Of a DNA stretch of 64,000 nt, positions 42,441 to 55,182 are shown one piece after another (within the stretch, counting starts at the first letter, position 1; each line of letters starts with the position of its first letter). Source of the stretch: Corylus avellana. Lineage: Eukaryota; Streptophyta; Magnoliopsida; Fagales; Betulaceae. The translations under genes and the position numbers were made by a program. The notes under the pieces were generated by a model. The model did not search any database. It was not told where the DNA came from and saw only the letters and a list, made by a program, of their open reading frames with translations. The DNA lies in contig NC_081544.1 of assembly GCF_901000735.1 (NCBI RefSeq), positions 26,406,095 to 26,470,094 of the forward strand, given 5' to 3'.

Positions 42441-45400
42441 TTGGTCTCTCATGTACCATCCTCAAGAGTCAAACTTAATCACCTTAGAGAAAATTTGTTG
42501 GGAGATGTTAATGAAGGTTTACGACTGCGAAACAGGGTGGTAAATCAAGTCTCTTATTCTTGTTATCTTTCTCAGATTGAGCCAAAGAAGGTTAATGAGG
42601 CATTAGAAGATGAGAGTTGGGTTGCGGCTATGCATGATGAACTCAATTAGTTTGTTCGAAATGGTGTATGGAATTTGGTTCCAAGACCAAAAGATCAGAA
42701 TATCATTGGCACTAAATGGATATTCAAGAATAAATCCGACGAGCATGGTACAGTGGTAAGAAACAAGGCTCGATTGGTTGCTCAAGGATACACTTAAGTT
42801 GAAGGAGTGGATTTTGATGAGACGTTCGCACCGGTAGCCAGATTGGAATCTATCAGAATTTTGTTGAGCATCTCATGTCATCTCCAAATCAAATTGTATC
42901 AGATGGACGTCAAAAGGGCTTTTCTTAATGGCATTCTTCAAGAAGAAGTATATGTAGCTCAGCCAAAAGGGTTTCGGGATCCAACATATCCGGAACATGT
43001 TTACAAGCTGAAAAAGGCACTTTATGGATTGAAACAAGCTCCGAGAGCTTGGTATGAACGTCTGACAACATATCTTCTTGAACATGGGTTCATCCGAGGA
43101 CAAGTTGTCGGTACCTTGTTCATCCGTAGGAAAGGCAGTCAACTACTCATTGTCCAAATTTATGTAGATGACATTATTTTTCGTTCTACGGTCAACTCAT
43201 AGGCTCATCAATTTTCTACAGAAATGAAACAAGAGTTCGAAATGAGTATAATTGGTGAATTGACTTACTTTCTAGGTTTTCAAGTTCAACAATCCCACAA
43301 AGGTATCTTTGTGTCTCAACCAAAGTATGCCAAAGATCTTGTGAAGAGATTCGGATTGGATGGAAAAAGTCATGCTCGCACACCCATGAGTACAAGTGTT
43401 AAGTTGAGTGCAGATGTGGCTAGGAAATTTGTTGACCAAACCTTATATAGAAGTATGATCGGTTGTCTACTCTATCTTACAGCTAGTCGACCAGATATAT
43501 CTTTCAGTGTGGGTGTATGTGCTCAATTTCAAGCTAATCCAAAGGAATCTCATATGACAGCAGTTAAACGAATCCTCAGGTATGTAAATGACACTATCAA
43601 TTTTGGGAATTATTTTTCTACTAACACAAATCTTGAACTTGCAGGATATTCTGATGCTGACTGAGCTGTTAATGCTGATGATCGAAAGAGTACATCAGGC
43701 GGATGTTTTTATGTGGGAACAAATTTGGTTGCTGATAAGTGCTAGAATATTCATATTTTCAGCCCTTAACTTGCATGTTTTAATTTAGTTTTGGTTAATT
43801 AGGCCATTTTACTTCCTTTTTGTATTTTATTTGTTTTATAGGTTTTTGGACGAAAATAAAGCGTTTCTGGAAAAATTCCAAGCTTAAAGGGCAAATTGGG
43901 AAGATCTAGAAGATATGGTTAAGCTTAACCAATCATGGTTAAAGTTTAATCAAATAAAGGAAAGGATTAATTCGGAATTTCGCAATTTGAAGTCAAATCG
44001 GATTGGATGCAAAATTGGATTCTGAATATGTCTCGGTATTTTGGCCATAACTTTCAGCTCAGATATCCGATTGAGGTGATTAAAGCGGCATTGGAAAGAT
44101 AACTCAAACTTATACAATTCATTGTGAAATAGCATTTTCCCAATTCGGAGCGTCGCATGGCCAAACTCACGCCGCAAGATAGGACCGCAATTCTGGGCGA
44201 ATCCTATTCCGATTTGGGCTTAGGTTTTCTTTAACCTAATTGGGCTTGGACTTAAATCTCCGAAATTCCTAGGATTACTAGGGCTTCTAGGACTCTCCTA
44301 AGCCCTATAAATAGACCTCTAAGCCTCACAATTGAGGGGGATCAGACGAAGACGCGCCGGGGGCGCCGTTCTTGGTCGCTTTCCGTGTTTTCTGGGTTTT
44401 TGTAGCTTGGAACTCGAATTCTTTTGTAAGTTTTTAATTTTAATGAAGTAATTTAGTTTCTTTATGATTTCTTTTGTCATGAGAGGCTAATTCTTCAACT
44501 AAGGTTGAAGATGAAGCCTCACCATTGATTAGTTTTATATTTTTATGTTTCGTTCGTACAAATCCGTCGTTTAATGTAATGTATGTTCGTTTCAGTTCAA
44601 TTGTGTGACAAAATTGTGATTGATTGTTGTTTATAAATCGTGAAAATGTTGGATATTCGTTGTGTTTCATCCAACGGATACATCGAATGATTTGATTGAG
44701 ACTTATATCCATTGTGATTTACGGATACAATGGATGATTTTATCTCAATTGGATATTCGTTGTGATTTGTAATAGAGATGGATTCATCGAATGATTCAAT
44801 TGATTTATAAAAAAACAATAGAACATATATATAGGGTTTAATTGTTTGTCGGATGCATGAATGAAAACATAAGAATGTATACTTTGATTTGGTGAGGTGA
44901 ATTCTAAAACCTTAGTCGTTTATCTTTTGATTATTTTTATTTTATTTAGTTTATGTTAGTTTATTTTCAAAGTCAAAATCATTCGGAACTAGGTTAAGAT
45001 ATAATTGATTTAGATAGAAATTAAATTTCACAAACACAATTCCCTGTGGATCGACCTCGCACTTGCACACACACTATATTGCACACGACTCGTGCGCTTG
45101 CGAGTACAATTAAATTTGTACATCAGTCGCCTGGATGAGTAAGAAACAAAACTCCATCTCTCTTTCTACTGCTGGGAGCTGCTGTACACAGCTAATTTGG
45201 ATGAAGCAACTTCTTGCAGACTATGGATTTGCTCAAGGAAAGATGATTGTCTACTATGACAATACTAGTGCCATCAACATCTCGAAGAATCCAGTCCAAC
45301 ATTCACGCACGAAACACATTGACATTCGTCATAATTTCATCCGTGACTTGGTAAAGACCCAGGTGGTATCTCTTGAATTTATGCCTACTGAACATCAATT

Positions 45401-45482
45401 AGCTGACCTGTTTACAAAACCCCTAGATGGATCTAGGTTTGAGTATCTCAAGAATGCTATTGGTGTATGCGATCTCTCATGA
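42441..45482 (+). pseudogene. Copia D reverse transcriptase and RNase H, split by a solo LTR
   Basis: RT: 42441-42650 leader, then 42807-43202 with [43 protein letters not shown] and catalytic [10 protein letters not shown] stop at about 43200, then 43224-43664 (GELTYFLGFQVQQ, SMIGCLLYLTASRPDI). RNase H begins ELAGYSDAD and is interrupted at 43732 by the solo LTR, resuming at 45126 (MSKKQNSISLSTA, KHIDIRHNFIRDL, QLADLFTKPL) to a stop at 45480-45482. Nested insertion and stops make it non-functional. Confidence 0.88.
43733..45125 (+). repeat. Solo LTR, 1393 bp, TGATAAG...TACATCA, nested in copia D
   Basis: Starts TGATAAGTGCTAGAATATTC and ends GTACATCA. Target-site duplication GTTGC (43728-43732) and GTCGC (45126-45130), one mismatch. 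TATA-like CCTATAAATAGACC at about 44306-44319. It contains the TTCCCTGTGGATCGACC-type tail common in plant Ty3/gypsy LTRs. Its first 45 bp closely match the minus strand from 60219, and its ends resemble 6914-8218. Confidence 0.85.
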
Positions 45483-47152
45483 TCGTATACATAGAACATG
45501 CCTAGAAATTAAACATATTGATATTTTTCTATAGTTGTTCTAGGGCATTTTTGTTTGTTTTTTTTGTTTTGTTTTTCTTTTCTTTGATTCTGTTATTTTT
45601 GGGATATTTTTTTGTTTGTTTGATAGTCAGTGTCTCATGTATTGGTTTCAAATGAATATTTTACATATGAGTGGGGTCAATCAGTCTGCACTTTCCATCT
45701 AATGCCTCATATGTTTTATGATCTACCTTGTTCTTCTGAAAACTGTTGAAGGAGTAAGAGTCAGTTTTTCTCATGTTCGAAGTTGTGCACTATTTGCCCC
45801 CATTAAGTTTGTATTTTTCATATGTGTTTGGGAATTCAGATCAAACATTTTTTTTGGAAGATAGGTAGTGTCATTTCTATCCACTTGACCAACTCGTTAG
45901 TTGAACCTAGCTCCTAAAAATTCAGACATTTTCTTCAATAAAAAAAAAGGGAATAAAATATGTTCAAATGACTTCGTTTTGCTTCTATATCTCCTCATAG
46001 AAAGAATCAGTGATCAAATCATTGCGGAAATAGATGGTTACTAAAGGACATGGTGAAAAGCGAATGATTAGTCTCAGGGGGAGTGTATCGGATGAGGGAT
46101 TCTAAGTCCTAACATTATAAGGTTTGATTGTGGCTTGAATCAGACTGCTTGTCTTTCATTTGATAAATGTCTGTCTAGATTTACCTTCCACTGATGAAAT
46201 CTTATTTAATGGGAGCTTTTCACACACTACACCATCGCATGAGTTTTCTGATTATTGCTTACTTGGCTGAATTCACAGAAAAATGATGATTTATGCATGT
46301 GATACATTTATGGTATGTGTAGTTGTTGATCACTCCGGATTGTTAAGATTTTCATAAGGACATGCATGGGTTATTGGATATCTATACACAGTGTGTTTTA
46401 ATTTTAAACCAAAAAAAAAAAAAAAAAAGAAAAAAAAAGAAAAAAAAAAGGATTTATTTTTTATTTTGTTTTAATATTAAGGGGGAGGATGTCCGGACAC
46501 GGCACTGACCTGTCCGAACACGCCTGTCGAGTTTTTTGTTAAAAAACCTGAAATCCGTTCTTTTCTTCCTTTATTCTTTTTAGATTTGATTTCAAATCAA
46601 ATTCTAGAATGTGAATGTTTGGGTTTCATTTTGCCATTCCGAATTGATTGAGTGCTTGATTCACATTGATCATTCTTTCTCTCTCATATGATTGTTGCAA
46701 ACTAGATACACTATCGTGTATTTAGGAATGAGTTCATTATCTTGACATGTGTTCTTCACATCTACATTGTTTCTGCATACCATGTGTTTGATAAAATGCC
46801 TCAAAGATTCCGGTTTGCAATTGTGCTCCATTTCTTTAAATTACATTGCCCTATTCCAATGTGTTTGGTCTTTAGATGTTGGTTGGGAAGTTTCTAGGTA
46901 AGGTATTTTCAGTATTCATCCAATCTTTTCATAATGTTATAATCAATACCTCTATGCCTAACACCTGTTTGATAGAATGTCTAAATGAATTTTTTTTTTC
47001 ATTTATCTCTGTTTTTCTTCTTGAAATAAGTTTTTTTTGTGTGTGATCCACATTTATCATTTGTTTCTGGTGAATATATCTCATTTGTGAGATCACATGT
47101 TTCATATCAAAATTTTGTTTCAAAATGATTTTTTCTTTTTTAAGAATAGTAT
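45483..47152 (+). other. Non-coding spacer of copia D between pol and the extra ORF
   Basis: A/T-rich with no credible ORF. It contains purine runs resembling extra polypurine tracts (GGGGGAG at about 46078, AAGGGGGAGGATG at 46480-46492, directly followed by TGTCCGGACACGG) and an A-rich stretch at 46411-46450. Confidence 0.6.
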
Positions 47153-48244
47153 GTGTTATCATTTTACCATTTACTTCCTTCTTTGGGGTGTGAATGCAAA
47201 AAATGGTATCCAATTTCGGAGTCCACACCAAGGAGGAAGCGCACTCGAGAAGAAAAATCAATCTTACAAGACAAAATTCTGACATGCAACATTGTGATTG
47301 AGCGTGGAGTGGAGCAAAATGATCTTAGAGTTGAACCGTTTCGGTTCATTCATGAGATATTCTAGGCCAATCAATGGACCTCTTTGTTCGTTCCTGTTAA
47401 TGCATACACTCGATTAGTTCGGGAATTCTACTACAACATTGAAGATATTGACTTGGTTGGTCCCTCGTCCTTCAAGACCAAGGTCTCCGGGAAAACTCTC
47501 AATATCATTCCTGAGTTGATAAGTGAAGTTACTGGGATTCCATTGACAAATGAGAAGCCGCTTCCATTTTTGAAGACCGAGCCACAACCAACTAAAGCGA
47601 AAATCATGGCGGTTCTTAATCCAAGTCGGGAGCTTGTATGAGACGAAGACAAGAACAAAATTCCGATTGGTTATGTACGGGCTCCAGAGAGGCTGCTAAC
47701 ACGGATTGTGCTGCAGAATATTTGGCCAATATCTCGAAATAGTTATGTGACTATCGAACGAGCAATGATGATTTATGGCATCATTAACCGTGTTGAGTTC
47801 TGTTTATGCACTCATATGGTAATGCCAATGATTGAGCTCCATGAAGATCACTCTATTGCCTTACCTTATGGCGGCCTTATCACAAAGATCTTGCAAGCCA
47901 ATTTGCCAAAAATTGCTGCAAATGAACATGTGGAATCTCCTGAAGGTTATTTTGGCAAAGCAATAGTGATGAAGTCAAATGCCCAACTTCATAGGCTTCC
48001 CGCTCCAACTGATCATGCTCCTCCAATCGTTCAAGATCCTCTAGCTGTGTCCTCCTCGAGATCATCAGATGCTTCATGTCAATTAAATAAAATAATTAAC
48101 TTACTTCAAGCTCAAGGCCAAAGCATTGAAGCTATCAACACACGCCTGATGACTCAAGGCCAAAGCATCGAAGCTATAAAAAACTGCCTGACGACTTTGG
48201 AGAAAGATGTGAAGTATATCAAGGACAGTTTTTGGCAAGAATAA
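47153..48244 (+). pseudogene. Extra ORF of copia D (plant transposon-protein/env-like position)
   Basis: One frame of 364 codons with two internal stops (TAG 47363-47365, TGA 47639-47641). Basic N-terminus (RRKRTREEKS), then QWTSLFVPVNAYTRLVREF, a globular part with ISEVTGIPL and LLTRIVLQNIWPISRNS, and ALPYGGLITKILQANLPKI. The C-terminus has a repeated QGQSIEAI and looks coiled-coil. No signal peptide or obvious membrane anchor, so 'env-like' describes only position. The pattern (V-E/R-F-Y near the N-terminus, L-P-Y-G-x-L-I-T-x-I later) recurs at 58428-59872 and 61956-63077. Its function is not known. Confidence 0.7.
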
Positions 48245-48467
48245 TCTTCCCTTCTATTTGCTTTGCTTTCCTTTTAGCAAAAATACTCTTTTTGGTTTCT
48301 TCTGTCTACTTATTTAAGAGTTAATGGGTTGTTGTCTTTTTGTTTAAACTCTAGAATTTCATTTTTTTGTGCTTCCTTTGTCCTTCAGAGACAAAAAGGG
48401 GGAGTTGATTTGATGTGTCATTTTCATGTACAATTATTTTTGCCCCTGAATGGCCAAAGGCGGAGTT

Positions 48468-49421
48468 TATTAGTTTAGGTTTTGGCACATTCGGTTTGCA
48501 TGTAAGTTGTTGAAAATGAGCACCTCAGCATGTCCAGAAAGCAGGATTCTAGAAGGCCCTGTCCGGACTGCTAGAAGCCAGGTCCGGACCCAATTTCCAG
48601 ACAATACATTTTGAAGGGCCTGTCCGGACCGCCAGAAGCTGGGTCCGGACCCCATTTCCAGCAAGCTATTTTTTGAGAGATAGGTCCGGACCGCAAAAAG
48701 CTAGGTCTAGACCCAAGTTCCAGAAAGTTGCATTTGTGAGTCAGGTCAGGACCGTCAGAAGCTGGGTTCGGACCCAATTTCAAGCAAGCCTGTTTTGCAT
48801 GGCATGTCCGGACACATGACTTGGGTGTCCGGACCCCACGTGGTTACACATATGTAACCCTAGCCATGTCCGGACACCTAATTATTCCTGTCCGAACGTG
48901 GCTACTGAATTATTGTTTTATTCTCTATTTAAACAAAATGTTTTGCCTAATATAGGCATGTATTTTGAGAGTTTTATTAGAGAGCTTAGAGAGAGATATT
49001 GTTCTAGCTTATTTGAAAAAAGATTAAATACGCGAAGCCAATTGGAGTTCAGGTGAAAGGAAATCTTATTGAAGAATTGTGCCAGATATTCTAGAAAAGG
49101 CTACTACGGTAGAAGTCAAGTGGGTCGCTTGTCGTGTGCAAGGAAGAGTAAATTGCAAAGGTTTTGTAATTCTTCTTGTAGTCCTTATTCTTCTTATAGT
49201 GGATTGATTTCCTGGGTTTGCCTGCCCCGGAGAGGTTTTACATTTAGAGAGTTCTCTGAATGGTTTCCTCTTCGTAACCAAATATCTGTGTTCTTGATTA
49301 TTTATTACATATTGGTATTTGGTTGAATATTAACTGTTAGGTTAGATTTTATTTCGTTCAATCTGAGGGTTTCATCTAGGCAGTTGAATAGTATAGTTTG
49401 GAGTCGTTTTTAGGTTTTTCA
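48468..49421 (+). repeat. 3' LTR of copia D
   Basis: 954 bp, matching 38102-39054. It begins TATTAGTTTAGG, the TG start having changed to TA, after the purine-rich GGCCAAAGGCGGAGTT, and ends GGTTTTTCA before AGTAC. Confidence 0.88.
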
Positions 49422-49621
49422 AGTACTTTAAAAGTTGTCTCAAACAAAAGCTAGTCTAGTTGTCTTTTTGGTAAAAAAATTTAAAAGTACTTTTTTATTG
49501 TTTTTGCTTTAAAAATGGTCAAAATACATTTTTGGCAAAAACTTAAATATGAAGATTTTGCTTAAAAGCGTTTTTTTACTTAGAAAATCTATTTCTCAAA
49601 CGCAATCTCAAACATACTCTT

Positions 49622-50328
49622 AAAACATTCATAATAGGCTTTTTATATTTAGTATTTCCCTAAACATCTAACAAAACTCATGAAAATACCCATTTAACAA
49701 GCTTTTTTCTTCTTTTATATTTAACTATTGTCATACATGCTCCAAATTCCAAGAGCTAGCCAAAAGCTAAAGAATTATTTTATTAATGCTTACAAAAAGA
49801 ATGGTTACTCATATGTTACAATTTAATTTCATGGGTATTGAAGGATGCAAACTATAATATTTGTTAGATTCTTGCTTTCTAAATATCGAGAAATGTAACC
49901 TCTTAATTTCATCCTTCAAGAATTTAAAGAATTGGATGGAAGGAGTAATCCTAAAGAATGAAACCATATATTTGCACAATTTTAGCTTTTTTGCACACAA
50001 TATCAATCCATATATATATGTCATGAACATCAAGTCTACAACAAGTATCACCATTCTCCCTTAGTAATATATTGAAATTTTGAAACAATTAAACCAAAAA
50101 TATTAACAATAATAAAAAGCCCATTCATAAGCGATATCTGAATGACTTTCAAATAGAGACTCCACACAATATATATATTTTTGAAAATAGGCAAACTAGG
50201 TGACACAAATGTACGTGATATATAGTAGTTTTAAGCTAGCATTTTTTGTGTTAAGTTGTTTGTTAATTATTTTTCCTTTTTACCAAAATGATAAAAAGCA
50301 TTAACAAATGAACCCATAGCTTGAATGT
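49622..50328. other. 3' flank of CFAS copy C
   Basis: Matches 17263-17961 with small indels. No gene. It ends at the insertion point of copia E (CCCATAGCTTGAATGT). Confidence 0.75.
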
Positions 50329-50804
50329 AAAAGATTTCTAAGAGAAATAGAATTTGGCGGAATAATCTCATCAACCTTCTCATTGAGCTTAAATAATGAA
50401 AGAGTTACAATTACAATCAAACTTTAATCCTTTCAAGATAAGAGTGATAAGATAACTATCTAAGAAAACTATTTAAAGTAGAAGACTTAATATACTGAAG
50501 AAATCTAATTAGAAATAATTACAAGAGAAGAGATATAATACAAACAGATGATATTCTGTTTGTATTTAAGGATAGAAGAGAGGTTGAGAAGGAATGGAAG
50601 TCTTATGATGCTGGATCACTATTGAGACTGCGCTTGAGCACACTAGTACCTGCGCTCGATCGCACTCGGGTGCTCTCGGATGATAAATATCTCGGGTACT
50701 GCGATCGATCTTACGCTCGATACTCTGAAGATTGCAATCGATCACAATGTGTTGCTGGAACTTCATCTGCTGTGATAATAGTAGGATCATCAATTAGCTT
50801 AACA
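50329..50804 (-). repeat. 3' LTR of copia E, copy 2
   Basis: 476 bp, beginning TGTTAAGCTAATTG on the minus strand after the polypurine tract. It differs from the 5' LTR at many sites, often C/T or G/A in CG context (for example in 50625-50760 against 55728-55860), so the insertion is not recent. Confidence 0.88.
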
Positions 50805-51097
50805 TGCCCCCTCAAGCAAAAAGGGGATGGAATCACTTTGAGCTTGGATTTGAGAAAAAGAAAACGTGCTAAAGATAATCCTTTGGTAAAAACATCTGCA
50901 ATTTGATCTGCTGTAGATATAAAGGAGATTTTGATATCTCTGTTGAGGGCTTTTTCCCTGACAAAGTGATAGTTAACTTCAATGTGCTTTGTTCTAGCAT
51001 GGTAAACTGGATTGGTTGCCAAAAAGAGGGCACTCACATTGTCACACCAGACAACTGGAGCAATTGGTAGAGAGATTTGAATTTCATGAAAGAGCAT
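50711..51097 (-). pseudogene. Copia E RNase H, C-terminal
   Basis: Contains VVWCDNVSALFLATNPVYH, RTKHIEVNYHFVRE and QIADVFTKGLS, typical RNase H end motifs. The open frame runs on into the 3' LTR. The upstream part of RNase H is in a different frame at 51130-51300. Confidence 0.85.
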
Positions 51098-51129
51098 TCT
51101 TAACCAATATAGTTCTGTTGTAGCAATAG

Positions 51130-51924
51130 CTAGGGATCGATACTCAGCCTCAGGCTTGATCTAGAGACCACTGGTTGTTTCTTGGCATTCCAAGATACCA
51201 AGCAATCACCAAGAAACACAGCAAAACCAGAGTTGGATCTTCTATGATCAGGGCATCTTGCCCAATCGGAGTCACAGAAAGCATTCAGTTGGAGATTAGT
51301 CTTGGAGTAAAACAGGCCATGATCAGGTGAGATCTTAAGAAGCTGAAAGACTCTCTTGATTGCTGACCAGTGAGTGGTTGTGGGATGGTGCATGTGCTGG
51401 CAAAGTTGGTTCACTGAGAATGCTACATCAGGTCTTGTCAATGTACAATATTGTAGAGCTCCTACTACACTTCTGTATTCAGAGGGATCGAGTAATTCTT
51501 CACCATCTAATCTGGAAAGTTGGGAACCAGAGGAACAAGGGGACTTTGCAGGGTTTGCTCCTGTCATGTGAGTTATGTTGAGAAGCTCAGAAATGTATTT
51601 TGATTGGCAGAGATGAATACCTGCAGGGCCCCGAGTGACCTGAATGCCAAGAAAGAAGCTTAGTGGTCCCAAGTCCTTTACAGGAAATTCCTGTTGCATG
51701 AGTTGTACTAAAGATGTAATCATATCAGGGTTTGTCCCTGTAATGATTATGTCATCTACATAGATTAGCATAAATATTTGAACATTGCCAGATATAAAAA
51801 TGAATAGAGAGTTATCCACAAGAGATGCAGTGAAACCAATATCCAATAGATAAGTAGAAAGTCTTTTGAACAAAGCTCGTGGGGCTTGTTTAAGACCATA
51901 AATAGCTTTCTGCAGTCTGCACAC
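51130..51924 (-). pseudogene. Copia E reverse transcriptase (second half) and RNase H start
   Basis: Starts [20 protein letters not shown], has the catalytic LIYVDDIIITG, FFLGIQVTR, SVVGALQYCTLTRPDVAF, then FCDSDWARCPDHRRSNSGF at the start of RNase H, where the first catalytic Asp residues lie. The last residues leave the normal frame. Confidence 0.88.
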
Positions 51925-51960
51925 TGAGTGAGGATGGTTTTTGTCAACAAAACCCTTTGG

Positions 51961-52398
51961 CTATTCCATGTAAACTTCCTTTGATAAGGAACCATGAAGA
52001 AAAGCATTAGAGATGTCTAACTGCTTTATCATCCAGTTGAAGTATGCTGCTAGTGCTAGGATAACCCGGATAGTGGATGGCTTAGTTACTGGATTGAATG
52101 TGTCAATATAATCCACCCCAGAGGTTTGTTCAAATCCCTTAGCAACTAGTCTGGCCTTAAACCTGTCTACTGCACCATCTGACTTTCTCTTAATCTTGTA
52201 CACCCACTTGTTATGAATCACATGTTGGTGTGAAGGCCTAGGACAAAGTGTCCATGTTTTGTTGGAGAGAAGGGCCTCAAATTCTAGAGACATAGCAGCC
52301 TGCCACCTTGGGTCAGGAGCAGCTTTACTATAGCATGAAGGTTCAATTTCAGGTAGAAAAGTATGATAGCCTAGAAGGGGATACCTAGAGTGAAACAT
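51961..52398 (-). pseudogene. Copia E reverse transcriptase (first half)
   Basis: Contains W-Q-A-A-M-S-L-E-F-E-A-L, NKWVYKIKRKSDG, KARLVAKGFEQTSGVDYIDT and QLDISNAFLHGSLSKEVYME. It stops just before Q-P-x-G-F; the rest follows at 51130-51924. Confidence 0.88.
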
Positions 52399-52623
52399 TT
52401 TGAAGTCTGATAAGTTTTTGGGTTTTTGACTTCCTGTGTTTGGACCTAGTGGTCATGGGGTGGGATGGGAGAGGAGAGGGTGTCTCAGTTATGGGTTGAG
52501 CAATGGGTTCAGTAATAGGTTGGGAAAGATGATCTGTACTTGAGGAGGTTGTTGCAGTAGTGTTTGGTTGAGTAATATGTTTAGTGATAGGTTGGGGAAG
52601 ATGTTCTGTATTTGAGGAGGGTG

Positions 52624-53812
52624 CTACAGTAGATGCAGTAGTGTTGTGCTTAACAGTTGAGTTTTAGATCTTGTAGTCATGGAATGGGATGGCATTGGTG
52701 CAATAGGCAAAGTAGGATTTAGATCTGCAGTATGGGAACAATTTGCAGTGGATGACTGTTGAATTGTATGAGGCAGGGTTGGCTGTACTGCAGTATGTGA
52801 ACAATTTGATGACTCATTAGTGAAAGAAGGAATAAGAGGCAAAGGGAAAGGAGAATCACCTGTGGAGTGTAACCTGGATGGAAAGTGTGATGTAGCAAGA
52901 TCCTTGGCTGGAAAAGAAGTCTCATCAAACACAACATGTCTTGAAAGATAGGACTTATTGGTTACCGGATCAAGGCATTTGTAACCTGGAAAGTTATAAC
53001 CTAAAAAGATACAAGGTTTAGACCTATAATCTAGTTTGTGAGCATTGTAAGGCCGCAAGAGAGGATAGCACAAGTATCCAAAAACTCTACGTTTTTGGTA
53101 GTCAAGGGCTTTGGTGTAAAGTTTAGAGTATGGAGACATGTTTTGGAGAATAGGTGTAGGCAATCTATTTATGATGTATAAAGCAATGAGAAAAGAATCT
53201 ACGCAATACCTATTGGAGAGATGAGAGTGAGCTAACAATGTTAATCCAGTTTCAAGGATATGTCTTAGTTTTCTTTCTGTAAGGCCATTTTGAGGAGAAG
53301 TGTATAGACAACTTCTTCTATGGACAATGCCATTGGTTTTGAGAAAAGATTGGAATTGAAGAGAGGTATATTCACCTCCTCCATCAGATTGGAGTTCTTT
53401 GATTGTTGTGGAGAATTGGTTTTCCACAAGCAGTTTGAATTTCAGAAATGTTTCATAGGTTTCAGACTTGGTGTGTAAGGGATAAATCCATGTAACCCTT
53501 GAGTAATCATCTATAAAAAACAATGTAGTATTTATAACCAGTGATTGACATTACTGGAGAAGTCCATATATCAGTGTGAATGAGTTGTAGATGGGATAAA
53601 GATACACGGTTAGAAGTAGAGAAAGGTTGTTTCTTACTTTTGCCCAATTGACATGACTCACAAAGGATACTTTTATTGATATTTGAAACTGAAATTGAAT
53701 TTGAAAATAAAACAGGGAGATTGTTATCTCTAACAATTCGAGTGACTACATCATTAGCAGGATGGCCTAACCTAAAGTGCCATACTAAAGAAGAGGTTCT
53801 TATTCCTAACAA
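52624..53812 (-). pseudogene. Copia E pre-integrase and integrase
   Basis: 53507-53812 carries VWHFRLGHP and CESCQLGK. 52624-53523 (299 codons) carries MFFIDDYSRVTWIYPL, KELQSDGGGEYTSLQF, SPQNGLTERKLRHILE and GYLCYPLLRPYN, followed by a Ser/Pro/His-rich tail. The two overlap in different frames through a frameshift at about 53510. The core catalytic residues are present. Confidence 0.88.
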
Positions 53813-53963
53813 AGCTATAAAAGACTTGCTGCCCTTGTGAGACTTCTTGCCTCACCGTAGAGGATACATGCCATTCTCACTCTTCCCTTCTAGGAGGATT
53901 GTTTTGGTCTGAAAATCAATGACATAGAAATTAAAGGATGTCAAAACAAAGAAACAATCATTA

Positions 53964-54138
53964 TCATGACAAAATCTTTGAATGGAAACAAGGTTTGCAG
54001 CAGATTGTGGACAATGCAAGACATTATTAAGTTTAAAAGTAGAGGTAGATTATCATGACAAAATCTTTGAATGGAAACAAGGTTTGCAGATTGTGGACAA
54101 TACAAGACATTATTAAGTTTAAAAGTAGAGGTAGAAGA
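53964..54138 (-). repeat. Tandem duplication in copia E, copy 2
   Basis: The same ~89 + 86 bp duplication as at 1311-1485, disrupting the region between protease and pre-integrase. Confidence 0.85.
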
Positions 54139-54222
54139 TTGAAGAGTTGTAGAACCATAATTAGCTATAGCAAGAGTTGTTCCATTCCCCACAACAATAG
54201 TTTCATTGTGTTGGAAGGGTTG

Positions 54223-55182
54223 CTAGATGTTAAGGTTCTCTAAGTCTTGAGTGATGTGTACATTGGCTGCATTGTCTGCATACCACTGTGGATCTTCATA
54301 GGTAGTGTTGGATTGTGCCACCATTGCAGCGAGTTGATGAGGGGGATGTCTTCCTTGGAAGGAATAGTCCATCCTATGGTAGCAATCCAAGGCTTGGTGG
54401 TTTACCTTCCCACATATTTGGCATGAAACTCGAGGAGCAGAGTTGAGGGACGTCTGGCCTGAGTCTGGTAGTGGTAGTAGCCCAGTAGAGGTATTGTACC
54501 TTGGAGTAGGAGAAATATTGTACCTTGATGCTGCATTGGAATTGTTGTTGTTGAAGAACTTGGCAGCAGGAGGAGATGGTCTAGGGCTGAATTTTCCAGT
54601 AGTAGTAGAAGGTGGTCTGGGGCTGAAGTTTCTTGTTGGAAACTTGGCAGGGTATTGTTCACGGCCTCTGAAGAATTTTTGTCCTTGCTTTTGAGTAAAC
54701 AAGGCAAAGGTTGAGGTGTCTGCTAATGATGCTAGCTGCTGATTCAGTAATGTTTCATGATTGACAAGCTCCTCTTGAAAATCATCTAGTGAGAGTTGTT
54801 TCTCTCTGGTTAGAAGAGAGACAGTAATGACAAAAGTGTTGAAGGAAGGATTAAGGCCATTGAGGAGAAAAGAAATTAGGTCCTCATCGGGAACAGGATT
54901 CCCTATTGCAGCTAATTGATCAGACAATACCTTGGCTGATTGAATATATTCTGAACAAGTCAAGGAGCCTTGATGGAGACTCAGCAATTGTCTTTTGAGA
55001 TTGGCAATTCGAGACCTAAAATCATTAGCAAACTTTGTTGCTAAAGTGCACCAGACTTGTTTGGAAGTATTAAGTCCATAAACTGTGGACAGAACTTTCT
55101 CAGAGAGTGTCAGATTGATCCAACTGAGGATACATTGATCCTTTTTGTTCCAGGTGGTAAATTCTAGATTAAGAGTTTCCAC
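54223..55182 (-). CDS. Copia E gag with CCHC knuckle, copy 2
   Basis: 319 codons, translating identically to 1570-2529: UBN2-type capsid, Pro/Asn-rich linker, CQICGKVNHQALDC, and the altered protease site YADNAANVHIT. The gag N-terminus (MASSSAS..., 55190-55354) lies upstream in a different frame. Confidence 0.85.
   Translation of the reverse strand: METLNLEFTTWNKKDQCILSWINLTLSEKVLSTVYGLNTSKQVWCTLATKFANDFRSRIANLKRQLLSLHQGSLTCSEYIQSAKVLSDQLAAIGNPVPDEDLISFLLNGLNPSFNTFVITVSLLTREKQLSLDDFQEELVNHETLLNQQLASLADTSTFALFTQKQGQKFFRGREQYPAKFPTRNFSPRPPSTTTGKFSPRPSPPAAKFFNNNNSNAASRYNISPTPRYNTSTGLLPLPDSGQTSLNSAPRVSCQICGKVNHQALDCYHRMDYSFQGRHPPHQLAAMVAQSNTTYEDPQWYADNAANVHITQDLENLNI

Larger units (their letters stand above)
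38102..49421 (+). mobile_element. Ty1/copia element D, 11.3 kb, SIRE/Maximus-like with extra ORF
   Basis: Complete layout: 5' LTR 38102-39054, primer-binding site TGGTATCAAAGC at 39058, gag, protease, integrase, reverse transcriptase, RNase H, a 1.7-kb spacer, an extra ORF, 3' LTR 48468-49421. Flanked by a perfect 5-bp duplication AGTAC (38097-38101, 49422-49426) in a MITE; the empty site is at about 17058-17062. All coding regions carry stops or frameshifts, and a solo LTR is nested in RNase H. The length and the ORF between pol and the 3' LTR fit the SIRE/Maximus group. Confidence 0.9.

Noticed and set aside
47153..48244. Retroviral envelope protein
   Set aside because: Position is env-like, but no signal peptide, cleavage site or membrane span is visible; described only as an extra ORF.
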